Shown in pieces: positions 9,984 to 18,022 of a stretch of DNA of 64,000 nt; within the stretch, counting starts at the first letter, position 1; each line of letters starts with the position of its first letter. Origin of the DNA: Rikenellaceae bacterium (GTDB lineage Bacteria; Bacteroidota; Bacteroidia; Bacteroidales; Rikenellaceae); assembly GCA_017935625.1 (NCBI GenBank), contig JAGBHC010000040.1, forward strand, positions 1-64,000, written 5' to 3'. A program made the position numbers and the translations under genes. The notes below the pieces were generated by a model. The model was not told the DNA's origin and did no database searches. It saw only the letters and a program-made list of their open reading frames with translations.

Positions 9984-10182
9984 GTTCCGGCGCGGGTGCA
10001 ATCCGTGCAATCCGTTCGGCCCGCCGGCCTCCGCCGCACGGAAGACAATCCCTGCGGCTGCGCACTTCGCCCGCAGGCGGCTTCCGCTTCGCTGAAGTCC
10101 GGGCTGCGCGGATGCTTCGACCGTTTCGCTGAAACCCGGGTTGTGCGGACGCGGCCCGAGCACCGCCGGGCAACGGCTCCCG
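9984..10182. other. GC-rich non-coding spacer with small duplication
   Basis: No gene is supported here. A 28-nt unit is present twice, at 10088-10115 and 10125-10152, starting TTCGCTGAA and ending TGCGGATGC or TGCGGACGC, with 5 mismatches. The stretch leads into the 74-bp promoter repeat. Confidence 0.5.
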
Positions 10183-10310
10183 CTCGGCAAAATGCAAACA
10201 AGTTTGCTTTTGCTCTCGCTTATCCGTCCTCTTTGGCTTCGCCTTAGATACTTCCGCTCGGCAAAATGCAAACAAGTTTGCTTTTGCTCTCGCTTATCCG
10301 TATCTTTGCT
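10183..10310 (+). repeat. 74-bp promoter-bearing repeat, locus A (two copies)
   Basis: Two copies of a 74-bp repeat with hairpin cores starting at 10187 and 10261, exactly 74 nt apart. Each core reads GCAAAATGCAAAC, then AA, then GTTTGCTTTTGC, an almost perfect inverted repeat. CTCGCTTATCCGT follows. The first copy continues CCTCTTTGGCTTCGCC; the last continues ATCTTTGC and so completes a promoter. Related copies lie at 11243-11298 and 34806-35047. Confidence 0.93.
10277..10308 (+). promoter_or_regulatory. Consensus promoter in the last repeat copy, locus A
   Basis: TTTG at 10277-10280, a 20-nt spacer and TATCTTTG at 10301-10308 form a full-match Bacteroidetes promoter. The -33 TTTG lies in the right arm of the repeat hairpin. 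The downstream start codon is at 10362. Confidence 0.85.
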
Positions 10311-10361
10311 CCGAATCCGGAGTGGCTCCGGAGAGTAGTCAAGAATTTAAAGGTAATTTTT

Positions 10362-10928
10362 ATGAAACGTATTTTACTGTTGATTAGCGTGCTGTGGGCC
10401 GTTTTGCCGGCCGGAGCCCAGAGCCGTCCCAAAGAGAACGGCGGAACGGAAGCGGCCATGTACGTGTCGTTGCTGGAGAAGGCCGACCGGAAGATTGACC
10501 TCATCGAGCTGGTGGGCGGCGAGCATTCGGACTTCCCGCTGACGCTCGAACTGGTGGACCCGTTCAAGGGACAGCGCTTTACCGACGGATTGGCTGCGGC
10601 GGAGGACGAGTTCATGTTCGTGGTGGGGAACGGCAGTGCCGAGGAGCTCTATTTCAACGTGCTGAAGGTGGCTTCGGACGGAGCGACGGCCGTGTGTCTG
10701 CCCGGCGAGCTGAAGATGGCGGCGATGACCGTGATGACGCTGACCGATTACGTTTTCAAGTTCGGCGAGCCGCGCGGAGTGGACCGTTTCATTCTGGTGG
10801 CCGGCAAGAAGCCGTTCGACGCCTACAAGGTCGCCGACATGCTCAACCGGGCGGTTCGGGTCAAGTCCCCCAAGAGCATCGCTCCGGAGAAAGTGGGCCT
10901 GGCAGTGGTTTCGGTTGCCGTCCGGTAG
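10362..10928 (+). CDS. Exported protein, DUF4384-like
   Basis: Protein of 188 residues with a clear signal peptide (MKRILLLISVLWAVLPAGAQ). The mature part holds EDEFMFVVGNGSAEELYFNVLKVASDGATAVCLPG, then VDRFILVAGKKPFDAYKV. This pattern (a display or output segment followed by a sensing-type value and a KPFD turn) resembles DUF4384 domains of exported Bacteroidetes proteins; that assignment is inference. The ATG at 10362 was chosen because the signal peptide starts there. It is transcribed from the repeat-borne promoter 53 nt upstream and ends before a strong terminator, so it is a single-gene unit. Confidence 0.75.
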   Translation: MKRILLLISVLWAVLPAGAQSRPKENGGTEAAMYVSLLEKADRKIDLIELVGGEHSDFPLTLELVDPFKGQRFTDGLAAAEDEFMFVVGNGSAEELYFNVLKVASDGATAVCLPGELKMAAMTVMTLTDYVFKFGEPRGVDRFILVAGKKPFDAYKVADMLNRAVRVKSPKSIAPEKVGLAVVSVAVR

Positions 10929-10953
10929 CCGGAAGAACGGAGACGAAAAAGAG

Positions 10954-10982
10954 CGGCTGTCCCGACGGGGCGGCCGTTTTTT
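10954..10982 (+). terminator. Intrinsic terminator
   Basis: A 10-bp GC-rich stem with two G-T pairs (10954-10963 with 10967-10976) is followed by six T, and an A-run precedes it. It lies 25 nt after the stop of the 188-residue exported protein. Confidence 0.9.
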
Positions 10983-11030
10983 GTGCCCCCCAGAGAGCGG
11001 GGAAGGGTTCCCCGGAAGGGGGAGAATGAA

Positions 11031-11058
11031 AAAGTCCGCTGAACCGTCAGCGGACTTT
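11031..11058 (-). terminator. Terminator of tRNA-Gln
   Basis: A perfect 12-bp stem (11031-11042 with 11047-11058) with a 4-nt loop and A/T ends, just past the 3' end of the minus-strand tRNA gene. Confidence 0.85.
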
Positions 11059-11071
11059 CTTGCAGAAGAAG

Positions 11072-11142
11072 TTGAGCTACCTGGACTCGAACCAGGAACG
11101 ACAGAACCAAAATCTGCTGTGTTACCATTACACCATAGCTCA
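11072..11142 (-). tRNA. tRNA-Gln (anticodon TTG)
   Basis: Seventy-one nucleotides on the minus strand fold as a cloverleaf. The acceptor stem is TGAGCTA with TAGCTCA. The D arm holds TGGTGTAATGGTAACA. The anticodon arm is CAGATTTTGGTTCTG with anticodon TTG. The T arm holds GGTTCGAGTCC. The 3' CCA is not encoded. It is closely similar to other bacterial tRNA-Gln(TTG). Confidence 0.95.
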
Positions 11143-11166
11143 ATCCGAATTGCTTCGAAGCGAGCG

Positions 11167-11198
11167 CAAAGGTACGATAAAATTTCGGTTCGAACAAA
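11167..11198 (-). promoter_or_regulatory. Promoter of tRNA-Gln
   Basis: On the minus strand a TTTG box (11195-11198) is followed by a 20-nt spacer and TACCTTTG (11167-11174). The tRNA 5' end is 24 nt downstream of the -7 box. Confidence 0.85.
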
Positions 11199-11242
11199 AC
11201 GTTTCCCTGTTTTTTGCTACTCTTCGGCTTCGTCTCGGAACT

Positions 11243-11298
11243 CCCGCTCGGCAAAATACAAACGGGTTTGTTTTTGCCCTCGCTTATCCGTATCTTTG
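11243..11298 (+). repeat. 74-bp repeat family, locus B (single copy)
   Basis: One copy of the same element. Its hairpin core reads GCAAAATACAAAC, GG, GTTTGTTTTTGC. Compared with locus A, one G-C pair of the stem has become A-T on both arms, a compensatory change. CTCGCTTATCCGTATCTTTG follows, completing the promoter. Confidence 0.9.
11267..11298 (+). promoter_or_regulatory. Consensus promoter in the repeat, locus B
   Basis: TTTG at 11267-11270, a 20-nt spacer, then TATCTTTG at 11291-11298. The start of the TSCPD gene is 28 nt further on. Confidence 0.85.
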
Positions 11299-11325
11299 CA
11301 CTTTCAGAAGATAGAGGTTCGAGTT

Positions 11326-11586
11326 ATGGAACAGGGAAAAACGATGACCATTACCTATGAGCCGCAGGGGGTTTGCTCGCGTCTCATGCAGATTGAGGTT
11401 GAAAACGGTGTAATTCGGAGTGTTCAGGTCACGGGCGGCTGCCACGGCAACCTCCAGGGCCTGGGCGCGCTGCTGCGCGGCATGCGGGTGGAGGAGGCCG
11501 TTGCGCGGCTCGAAGGCATCGATTGCAGGGGAAAGGGCACCTCGTGCCCCGACCAGATGGCCCTTGCCCTGCGCCGCGCCTTGTGA
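11326..11586 (+). CDS. TSCPD-domain small protein (TIGR03905 type)
   Basis: Protein of 86 residues matching the TIGR03905 pattern of small TSCPD proteins. It has TYEPQGVCSRLM near the N-terminus, VTGGCHGNLQGLGALLRGM in the middle, and CRGKGTSCPDQMALAL at the end. The same domain occurs at the C-terminus of class II (vitamin B12-dependent) ribonucleotide reductases, where the cysteines can bind metal. The standalone form has no firmly known function. The ATG at 11326 gives the expected N-terminus. It is transcribed alone from the locus B repeat promoter. Confidence 0.88.
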   Translation: MEQGKTMTITYEPQGVCSRLMQIEVENGVIRSVQVTGGCHGNLQGLGALLRGMRVEEAVARLEGIDCRGKGTSCPDQMALALRRAL

Positions 11587-11607
11587 TGTCCGCCGCGACG
11601 CGGTTTC

Positions 11608-11880
11608 TCAGCGCTTTTCGCCGACCTTCTCTTTGATTTTGCCGGCTGCCGCGGTGACTTTTTCCGTCACTTTTTCGGCGGCATGCGATACGCTGTCCGC
11701 TACCTTGTCGGCCATGTCGGCCGCTTTTTCTTTGGCGGAATGGGCGAAGCTCTCTTTTTTCTCTTCGACCCGCGCTTCGGTGCGGTGCATCTTGTCGGCT
11801 GTGCGGTCTATGGCGTTCTCAGCCTGACGGGCAGCTGTTTCGATGCCCTTTTTCATGGTTTCGGAATTGACTTTTGTCAT
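11608..11880 (-). CDS. Small charged helical (LEA/apolipoprotein-like) protein
   Basis: Protein of 90 residues, almost entirely predicted helix rich in Ala, Lys and Glu with a heptad-like repeat. Examples are KEKAADMADKVADSVSHA and AEKVTEKVTAAAGKIKEKVG. There is no signal peptide or membrane segment. Composition resembles LEA-like or YtxH-type stress proteins, but no specific family can be claimed. The ATG at 11880 (MTKVNSE) is chosen; an upstream Met would overlap the preceding gene. It lies 10 nt downstream of the GlsB-like gene, consistent with a stress-associated operon. Confidence 0.7.
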   Translation of the reverse strand: MTKVNSETMKKGIETAARQAENAIDRTADKMHRTEARVEEKKESFAHSAKEKAADMADKVADSVSHAAEKVTEKVTAAAGKIKEKVGEKR

Positions 11881-11890
11881 GGTCGGAACG

Positions 11891-12157
11891 TTATTTCTGT
11901 CGTCTGTTTTTTGCACTGGAGTTGGAGATGGCGGATGCTATCCACAGCAGCACGATTGCACCGATGATGGCGGCAATCAGACTGCCGGCCGTTCCCACCA
12001 CGAACAGACCGAAGAGCGAGAGTATCCATCCTCCGATGAAACTGCCGATGACTCCGACTACCAGATTGAGCAGCAAGCCCGAACCGTGTCCTTTGACGAG
12101 CAGACTGGCCAGCCATCCGGCTACCAGACCGATGAGAAGAAACCATAAGTAATACAT
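11891..12157 (-). CDS. GlsB/YeaQ/YmgE family membrane protein
   Basis: Protein of 88 residues with three hydrophobic helices and the family pattern of glycine-rich segments. These read FLLIGLVAGWLASLLVKG, NLVVGVIGSFIGGW and AGSLIAAIIGAIVLLWIA. Members are small inner-membrane proteins, often induced by stress and once called transglycosylase-associated. The C-terminus SSAKNRRQK is basic. It probably shares a transcript with the helical protein downstream, a common pairing of stress-type small proteins. Confidence 0.9.
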   Translation of the reverse strand: MYYLWFLLIGLVAGWLASLLVKGHGSGLLLNLVVGVIGSFIGGWILSLFGLFVVGTAGSLIAAIIGAIVLLWIASAISNSSAKNRRQK

Positions 12158-12321
12158 AAACGAATTTTTTATAAGTGGTTAATACGGAATAATCCTCCTC
12201 TGTCGTTACCGGCACACGAAGCGTAGCGGTTCCGGCGGGGGTTATCCGTTCCGTTGCAAAATCCGTTCCTAACTGTTTCGGGGGGCGGCGAATGCCCCGG
12301 GGGACGAGGGGCCGGGACGGG

Positions 12322-13032
12322 TTATCCCAGGATGAAGATGGTCGGGCGTTTGTGGATGTCGGGCACCGCGCTTTTGCGCCACTGGCCCACGGAGAGGGTG
12401 CGTATCAGTTCGTCGGGTTCGAGGATGTCGGCGGCTACGGTCAGGCGGGTTTCCGGCTGGCACACCTCGACGAGCTGTTCGAAGAGCTTGACATTGCGGT
12501 AGGGGGCCTCGATGAAGAGCTGCGACTGGCCCTCGGTGCGGGCTCGGTGTTCGAACCGGCGGATGGCGGCGGTGCGCTGCGGCGGTTTGACGGGCAGGTA
12601 GCCGTTGAAGGCGAACGACTGGCCGTTGAGGCCCGAGGCCATCAGCGAGAGGAGGATGGAGGAGGGGCCCACCAGCGGCACCACCCGTATTCCGTGGCGG
12701 TGGCATGCGGCGGCCAGGTCGGCCCCCGGGTCGGCTATGCCCGGCAGGCCGGCTTCGGAAATCATTCCGGCGCTTCTTCCCTCCAGCAGCGGAGCCACGA
12801 GGCGTTCCACCTCTTCGGGGCGGGTGTGCTCGTTGAGTTCGGCGAATTGCAGGGTGTCGATGGGCTTCCCGATTCCGGCTTTGGAGAGGAACCGGCGGGC
12901 CGAGCGCAGGTTCTCGACCACGAAGTAGTCGAGCGAGCGGATTATCTCGCCGTTGGCGGCGGGGGTCACCTCGTAGACGCCGCGGCTTTCGCCAATCGGG
13001 CAGGGTATCATGTAGAGCACTCCTTTTTCCAT
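12322..13032 (-). CDS. RsmI-like SAM-dependent methyltransferase (tetrapyrrole methylase fold)
   Basis: Protein of 236 residues of the tetrapyrrole methylase superfamily, closest in pattern to RsmI, which 2'-O-methylates C1402 of 16S rRNA. Motifs: LYMIPCPIGE at the N-terminus, FVVENLRSARRFL, AGMISEAGLPGIADPGADL and VVPLVGPSSILLSLMASGL, where RsmI has GPSA. Length is similar to the second RsmI-like paralogue seen in Bacteroidetes rather than canonical RsmI of about 280. Its ATG overlaps the murF-alr stop by one base (TAATG), implying translational coupling. Confidence 0.85.
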   Translation of the reverse strand: MEKGVLYMIPCPIGESRGVYEVTPAANGEIIRSLDYFVVENLRSARRFLSKAGIGKPIDTLQFAELNEHTRPEEVERLVAPLLEGRSAGMISEAGLPGIADPGADLAAACHRHGIRVVPLVGPSSILLSLMASGLNGQSFAFNGYLPVKPPQRTAAIRRFEHRARTEGQSQLFIEAPYRNVKLFEQLVEVCQPETRLTVAADILEPDELIRTLSVGQWRKSAVPDIHKRPTIFILG

Positions 13033-15404
13033 TACTCTTTGGTGTAGATTCGTTTGACTCGTGTCGAAACCGAGGTCAGCACCTCGTAGCAGATGGTGCC
13101 GAGCACGGCGGCCATATCTTCGGCGGTGTTGCCCGGGCGGTCGGAGAAGACCAGCACCGGGTCGCCCTCGCGGACTCCTTCGATATCGGTAATGTCTATC
13201 ATGCAGCTGTCCATGCAGATGCGTCCCACGATGGGAGCCGGCCGGCCGGCTACGAGCATCGACCAGCGGCCGCAGCCGAGGTGCCGGTCGAGGCCGTCGG
13301 CATAGCCCACGGGGATGGTGGCGGTGCGGGTGGGGCGGGTGAGCACGCCGGCCCGGCCGTAGCCTACGGTCTGGTCGGGGGCGAGCTCCTTTATCTGCAC
13401 GATGCGGGTGCGCAGGGTGCTGACGGGGCGCAGGCCCGGAGTTCCGAAGCCGTAGAGGCCCACTCCCAGGCGGCACATGTCGAAATGGGCCTCGGGGAAG
13501 CGGACGATGCCGGCGCTGTTGGCGATGTGGCGCAGCGGACGGTAGCCTATGCGGGCGGCCACGGCGTCGCTCATGCGCCTGAACAAGGCAATCTGGCTGC
13601 GGGTGAAGTCGTCCTGCGCGGGTTCGTCGGCCACGCACAGGTGCGAGAACACGGAGCTCACGCGCAGTGCGTCGCGGTGGTCGTTCAGGTAGCGGCACAG
13701 CGCCTCCGTGTCCCGCTCCTCGAATCCCAGGCGGTGCATGCCGCTGTCGATTTTGAGGTGGATGGGGTAGAGGTGCTCGCCGTGGCGCCGGACGGCGTCG
13801 GTGAACGACTGCAGCGAGTTGAAGTTGTATATCTCCGGTTCGAGCCGGTTGGCTATCATGATGTCGAAGCTGCCCTCGTCGGCATTGAGCACCACGATGG
13901 GCATGGTGATTCCCTTCTGGCGCAGGGTGACCCCTTCGTCGGCGAAGGCCACGTCGAGGTAGTCCACGCCCTGGCTCTGGAGGATGTTGGCCACCTCGTA
14001 GGTGCCGCTTCCGTATCCCGAAGCCTTGACCATGGCCATCAGGCGGGTGCCGGGGGTGAGCAGCGAACGGTGGAGGTTGAGGTTGTGTATCATGGCGTCG
14101 AGGTTCACCTCCAGCACGGTGGTGTGGCTGCGCAGTTCGAGGGCATGGCACAGCCGTTCGAATTGCGCGTGGCGGTTGCCTTTGACCAGGATGGCCCGAC
14201 CGGCCGTGGTGCTGCGGGTGACGGCCCGCAGGAATGCGTCGGCCGAGGGGTAGCACTCCGTGCGGCAGCCGAAAAGCGGAAGGTGGCTGCGGATGCGGTC
14301 GCCGATGCCGATGACCGTCTCCACTCCGGCGTTGGCCACCATCTGCGCCACCTGGCCGTAGAGCTCCTCGTCGGAGAATCCGCTCTGCAGGATATCGGAG
14401 AGGATGAGCGTCAGGGGGCGCCGGCCGGCGATGTTGCGCAGGTAGTCGAGGGCGATGGCCAGCGAGTTGATGTCGAGGTTGTAGGAGTCATTGACCAGCA
14501 GCGAGTCGCCGATTCCCTCCTTGACCTCGAGCCGCATGGCCACGGGTTTGAGGTCGGCGAGGCGGGCGACCGTGGCTTCGTGCGCGGCCCCCATCGTGTC
14601 CCACAGGGCGACGGCCAGCGAGGCGTTGCAGGCCGAGGCGGGGTCGGTGAAGCGGTCGTAGACGTCGCGCAGCGCGGCGGCGTCGGTCTGCGGCGTGTCG
14701 GGGAAGCGCTCCCGGCATCTGCGGGCCGCCTGCGGGCAGTCGCTGTTGAGCAGGATGCGTCCGCACCCCTCGAAGAGGTTCAGCTTTTCGTCGAGCAGCG
14801 CCTGCGCCGAGGCGAAATTCTCGCGGTGGGCGTCGCCCAGGTTGGTGAAGATGCCGATGTCGGGGCGGATGATTCGCTGCAGCCGGCTCATCTCTCCCGG
14901 CTGCGAGATGCCCGCCTCGATGACGGCCAGCGTCTCGTCCCCCTCCATCATCAGCACGGAGAGCGGAACGCCTATCTGGGAGTTGTAGCTGCGCGGAGAG
15001 CGGAAAACCTTGCACTCGGCCGGGGCCAGCTGGGCTATCCACTCCTTGACCATCGTCTTGCCGTTGCTGCCGGTGACGGCCGCTACCGTGCCGCGGAACT
15101 GGCTCCGGTGATGGGCGGCCAGCCGTTGCAGGGCGGCCACCGTGTCGTCCGCCACGATGAATCCCGCTTCGGGGCAGGCCGCCGTGTCGGGCGCCGTTTC
15201 GACCAGAAAGGTGCGCACGCCGCGTTCGTAGAGCGAGTTCACGTACGCGTGGCCGTCGTGCCGGGCCCCCCGGATGGCGACGAACATGGCCTCTTCGCCG
15301 AACGAGCAGCCGCGGCTGTCGGTAATCGTTTCGCTCACGGGACGGTCGGTTCCCGTGAATCGGGCTCCGCATATCGAAGCTATCTCTTTGGAAAAATATC
15401 TCAT
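13032..15404 (-). CDS. Bifunctional MurF / alanine racemase
   Basis: Fusion of 790 residues. The N-terminal half is UDP-MurNAc-tripeptide:D-Ala-D-Ala ligase, with ATP loop TGSNGKT at 111-117 followed by MVKEW, and VNDSYNLDINSLAIAL. The C-terminal half (from about 430) is a PLP alanine racemase: VNLDAMIHNLNLHR, MVKASGYGSG with PLP lysine K460, HLKIDSGMHRLGF, and RLGVGLYGFG plus VGYGRAG. It couples D-Ala supply to peptidoglycan precursor assembly in the cytoplasm. Such fusions are known in Bacteroidetes. It sits in an envelope gene run (amidase, MCE, mutS2) and overlaps the RsmI-like gene. Confidence 0.96.
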   Translation of the reverse strand: MRYFSKEIASICGARFTGTDRPVSETITDSRGCSFGEEAMFVAIRGARHDGHAYVNSLYERGVRTFLVETAPDTAACPEAGFIVADDTVAALQRLAAHHRSQFRGTVAAVTGSNGKTMVKEWIAQLAPAECKVFRSPRSYNSQIGVPLSVLMMEGDETLAVIEAGISQPGEMSRLQRIIRPDIGIFTNLGDAHRENFASAQALLDEKLNLFEGCGRILLNSDCPQAARRCRERFPDTPQTDAAALRDVYDRFTDPASACNASLAVALWDTMGAAHEATVARLADLKPVAMRLEVKEGIGDSLLVNDSYNLDINSLAIALDYLRNIAGRRPLTLILSDILQSGFSDEELYGQVAQMVANAGVETVIGIGDRIRSHLPLFGCRTECYPSADAFLRAVTRSTTAGRAILVKGNRHAQFERLCHALELRSHTTVLEVNLDAMIHNLNLHRSLLTPGTRLMAMVKASGYGSGTYEVANILQSQGVDYLDVAFADEGVTLRQKGITMPIVVLNADEGSFDIMIANRLEPEIYNFNSLQSFTDAVRRHGEHLYPIHLKIDSGMHRLGFEERDTEALCRYLNDHRDALRVSSVFSHLCVADEPAQDDFTRSQIALFRRMSDAVAARIGYRPLRHIANSAGIVRFPEAHFDMCRLGVGLYGFGTPGLRPVSTLRTRIVQIKELAPDQTVGYGRAGVLTRPTRTATIPVGYADGLDRHLGCGRWSMLVAGRPAPIVGRICMDSCMIDITDIEGVREGDPVLVFSDRPGNTAEDMAAVLGTICYEVLTSVSTRVKRIYTKE

Positions 15405-15441
15405 CTTTACCTCTTTTCCTCCTCCTTGCGGAGGTTTCTCC

Positions 15442-17937
15442 TTATTGTTTGAATTTCACTACCGTGATACCCGCACCGCCCAGCTGCTCCTGTTCGTCGC
15501 GGGCGCTCTCCACCTCGTCCACGGTGCGCAGATAGCGCCGTATCTCCTCCTTGAGCGCGCCGGTGCCCTTGCCGTGGAGGATGGTCGCGTCGGCCACGCC
15601 CACCATCAGGGCGTCGTCGATGAAGTTCTGCACGGTCTCCAGCGCCTCGGCGGCCCGCATGCCGCGGATGTCGATGTGGTTCTTGAAGTTGAGCTTGCGT
15701 TGCGAGATATCGACGCTCACCACGGTCGATACCCGGGGACGGGTCTGCCGTTTGTACTCCGCGTTGGAGATGACCGTGAGCCGCGAGAGGTCCACCGTGG
15801 TGAGGATGTGCCCGAAGGCCACCACGGCCTTCTTTCCTTTGATGCTCTGTATCTCGCCCAGCGTGTCCTGCCCCTCGATGCGCACCTTGCTGCCCACTGC
15901 GGCTTCGCGCTTTTCGGGTTCGGGGCTTGGGGCTCCCTCCGGCGCGGCGTGCGCCGTCTGCTGGCGGCGTTCGTTGCGCCGCTGCTGACGCCGCTGGAGC
16001 TTGTCCATTTCGCGGTCGATGCGTGCGCTGCGTTCGGGGTCGTCCGGCTCTTGCTCCACCTGCTGGCGGAAGCCGTCCAGTTCGCGCCGGGCCAGCAGGG
16101 TGAGCTCCTTCTCGGCCTGCGATTCGCGTATGGTGCGTATGGTGTTTTCTATCTGGCGGTTGGCCTCGGCAATCAGCTGCCGGGCCTCCTCTTTGGCCTG
16201 CTTGACTATCTGGTTGCGTTCCTCCTTGATGCGGGCGAGCTGCTCGGCGTAGCTCTGCTCCAGCTCCTCCACCTTGCGGTCGGTGATGCGGATGCGGTCG
16301 CGCTTCTGCTCCCAGTAGCGGCGGTCGCGGGCGATTTCGCGCAGCTGTTTCTCGATGTTCACGTGGTCGCTGCCGGCCTTTTCGGTGGCCGAGCGGATAA
16401 TCTCCTCGGGAAGTCCGATTTTGCGTGCGATTTCCACGGCGAACGAGCTGCCCGGCTTGCCGAGCTCCAGCCGGAAGAGCGGACGGATGTTCTGCACGTC
16501 GAACATCATGGCGCCGTTTTCGACTCCGGGGGTGTTCGAGGCGAAGTACTTGATGTTGGAGTAGTGGGTGTTGATGACTCCGTAGGTCCCCTTTTCGACC
16601 AGTTTTTCGAGAATGGCTTCGGCGATGGCGCCGCCCATGACGGGCTCCGTGCCCGAACCGAACTCGTCGATGAGCACCAGCGAGCGGGGGCCGGTGCCGG
16701 CGAGCATGCGCTTCATGTTGAGCAGGTGGGAGCTGTATGTGCTCAGGTCGTTGTCGATGGACTGTTCGTCGCCGATGTCGATGAACAGGTCGCGGAACAG
16801 GGGCAGTTCCGAAACCTCGGAGGCCGGAACGGGGAAGCCGCACTGGAACATGTACTGGAGCAGTCCGAGGGTCTTCAGGCAGACCGATTTGCCGCCTGCG
16901 TTGGGGCCCGAAATCACCACAATCCGCTTGTCCCGGTCGAGCGAGATGTCGAGCGGCACCACCTGCTTGTTCTCGCGTTTGAGCGCCTGTGCGAGCAGCG
17001 GATGGCGGGCGTCGCGCAGCACGAGGCGGTCGTCGGTCGAGAGGATGGGGCGTCCGCAGCCGTTGGCCAGCGCCCAGCGGGCTTTGGCCCGGATGAGGTC
17101 GATGGTCGAGAGGTAGTCGCCCGAACGGACGAGCGCCTCCAGGTCGGGCCGTATGGTCTGGGTGAAGGCGGTGAGTATGGCCACGATTTCCCGGCGTTCG
17201 GCATACTCCAGCTCTTTGAGTTCGTTGTTGATTTCCACAATCTCCACCGGTTCGATGTAGACGGTCTTTCCGGTGGCCGATTCGTCGTGGATGAATCCGT
17301 GGAGTTTGCGTTTGTTGGCGGCCGAGACGGGGATGACCGTGCGTCCGTCGCGTATCGAGATGTTGGCGTCGGCATCGACGATGCCGGCGCTGCGAGCCTG
17401 CGAGAGGATTTGCTGCAACCGCTTGGAGACCTGGCCTTCGCGGTCGCGCATGGTGCGGCGGATGGAGTAGAGCTCCGGCGAGGCGTTGTCCTTGACCTTG
17501 CCCCAGCGGTCGATAATCGAGTCGATGTGGTTCACGATGGCCGGAAAGCTCTCCACCTCGCGGCTCAGTTCGCACAGGGCGGGGTAGCGGTTGCTTTCGC
17601 GGCGCTCGTTGAAGAACGACACCACGTCATTGACGGACGACAGGGCGCGGCGCAGGGCTATCATCTCCTCCACGTCGAGGAAGGCGCCCTCTATTTCGAT
17701 TTTCTTCAGCAGCTGGTCGGTATCGGTGAACTCCTCGGCGGGGAAGTCGCTTTCGAGCATGACGATGGTGCGCATCTCGTCGCACCGTGCCTGCCGGAGC
17801 TCCACCTCTTCGGCCCGGTCGCAAAAGGTCTGCCCGCCGAGTTTGCGGCGTGCCGCCTCGGTGGTGCATAACCCGCCGACCTGTTCTCTGATGCGGTCGA
17901 ATCCGACCTTGCTCTCGAATGATGGGGGATATATCAT
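15442..17937 (-). CDS. mutS2: MutS2 ATPase/endonuclease
   Basis: Protein of 831 residues. An N-terminal core and clamp region is followed by the MutS ATPase with Walker A GPNAGGKS (344-351), SELPLFRDLFIDIGDEQS and Walker B LVLIDEFGSGTEP. A long charged coiled region comes next (about 510-680), rich in Arg, Glu and Gln. A C-terminal Smr nuclease domain has NHIDIRGMRAAEAL and ILHGKGTGALKEEI. MutS2 proteins act in recombination control and, in some bacteria, rescue of collided ribosomes. The ATG at 17937 (MIYPPSFE) gives the standard N-terminus; an upstream Met adds only MHKQKNKT. It lies 37 nt upstream of murF-alr. Confidence 0.95.
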   Translation of the reverse strand: MIYPPSFESKVGFDRIREQVGGLCTTEAARRKLGGQTFCDRAEEVELRQARCDEMRTIVMLESDFPAEEFTDTDQLLKKIEIEGAFLDVEEMIALRRALSSVNDVVSFFNERRESNRYPALCELSREVESFPAIVNHIDSIIDRWGKVKDNASPELYSIRRTMRDREGQVSKRLQQILSQARSAGIVDADANISIRDGRTVIPVSAANKRKLHGFIHDESATGKTVYIEPVEIVEINNELKELEYAERREIVAILTAFTQTIRPDLEALVRSGDYLSTIDLIRAKARWALANGCGRPILSTDDRLVLRDARHPLLAQALKRENKQVVPLDISLDRDKRIVVISGPNAGGKSVCLKTLGLLQYMFQCGFPVPASEVSELPLFRDLFIDIGDEQSIDNDLSTYSSHLLNMKRMLAGTGPRSLVLIDEFGSGTEPVMGGAIAEAILEKLVEKGTYGVINTHYSNIKYFASNTPGVENGAMMFDVQNIRPLFRLELGKPGSSFAVEIARKIGLPEEIIRSATEKAGSDHVNIEKQLREIARDRRYWEQKRDRIRITDRKVEELEQSYAEQLARIKEERNQIVKQAKEEARQLIAEANRQIENTIRTIRESQAEKELTLLARRELDGFRQQVEQEPDDPERSARIDREMDKLQRRQQRRNERRQQTAHAAPEGAPSPEPEKREAAVGSKVRIEGQDTLGEIQSIKGKKAVVAFGHILTTVDLSRLTVISNAEYKRQTRPRVSTVVSVDISQRKLNFKNHIDIRGMRAAEALETVQNFIDDALMVGVADATILHGKGTGALKEEIRRYLRTVDEVESARDEQEQLGGAGITVVKFKQ

Positions 17938-18022
17938 CGTTTTGTTTTTCTGCTTGTGCAATGGGGAGCGCCGCCTGCTCCGGTCCCGGAGGCGCGGTCC
18001 GGACGGGGGGCTCCGGGTGGGT

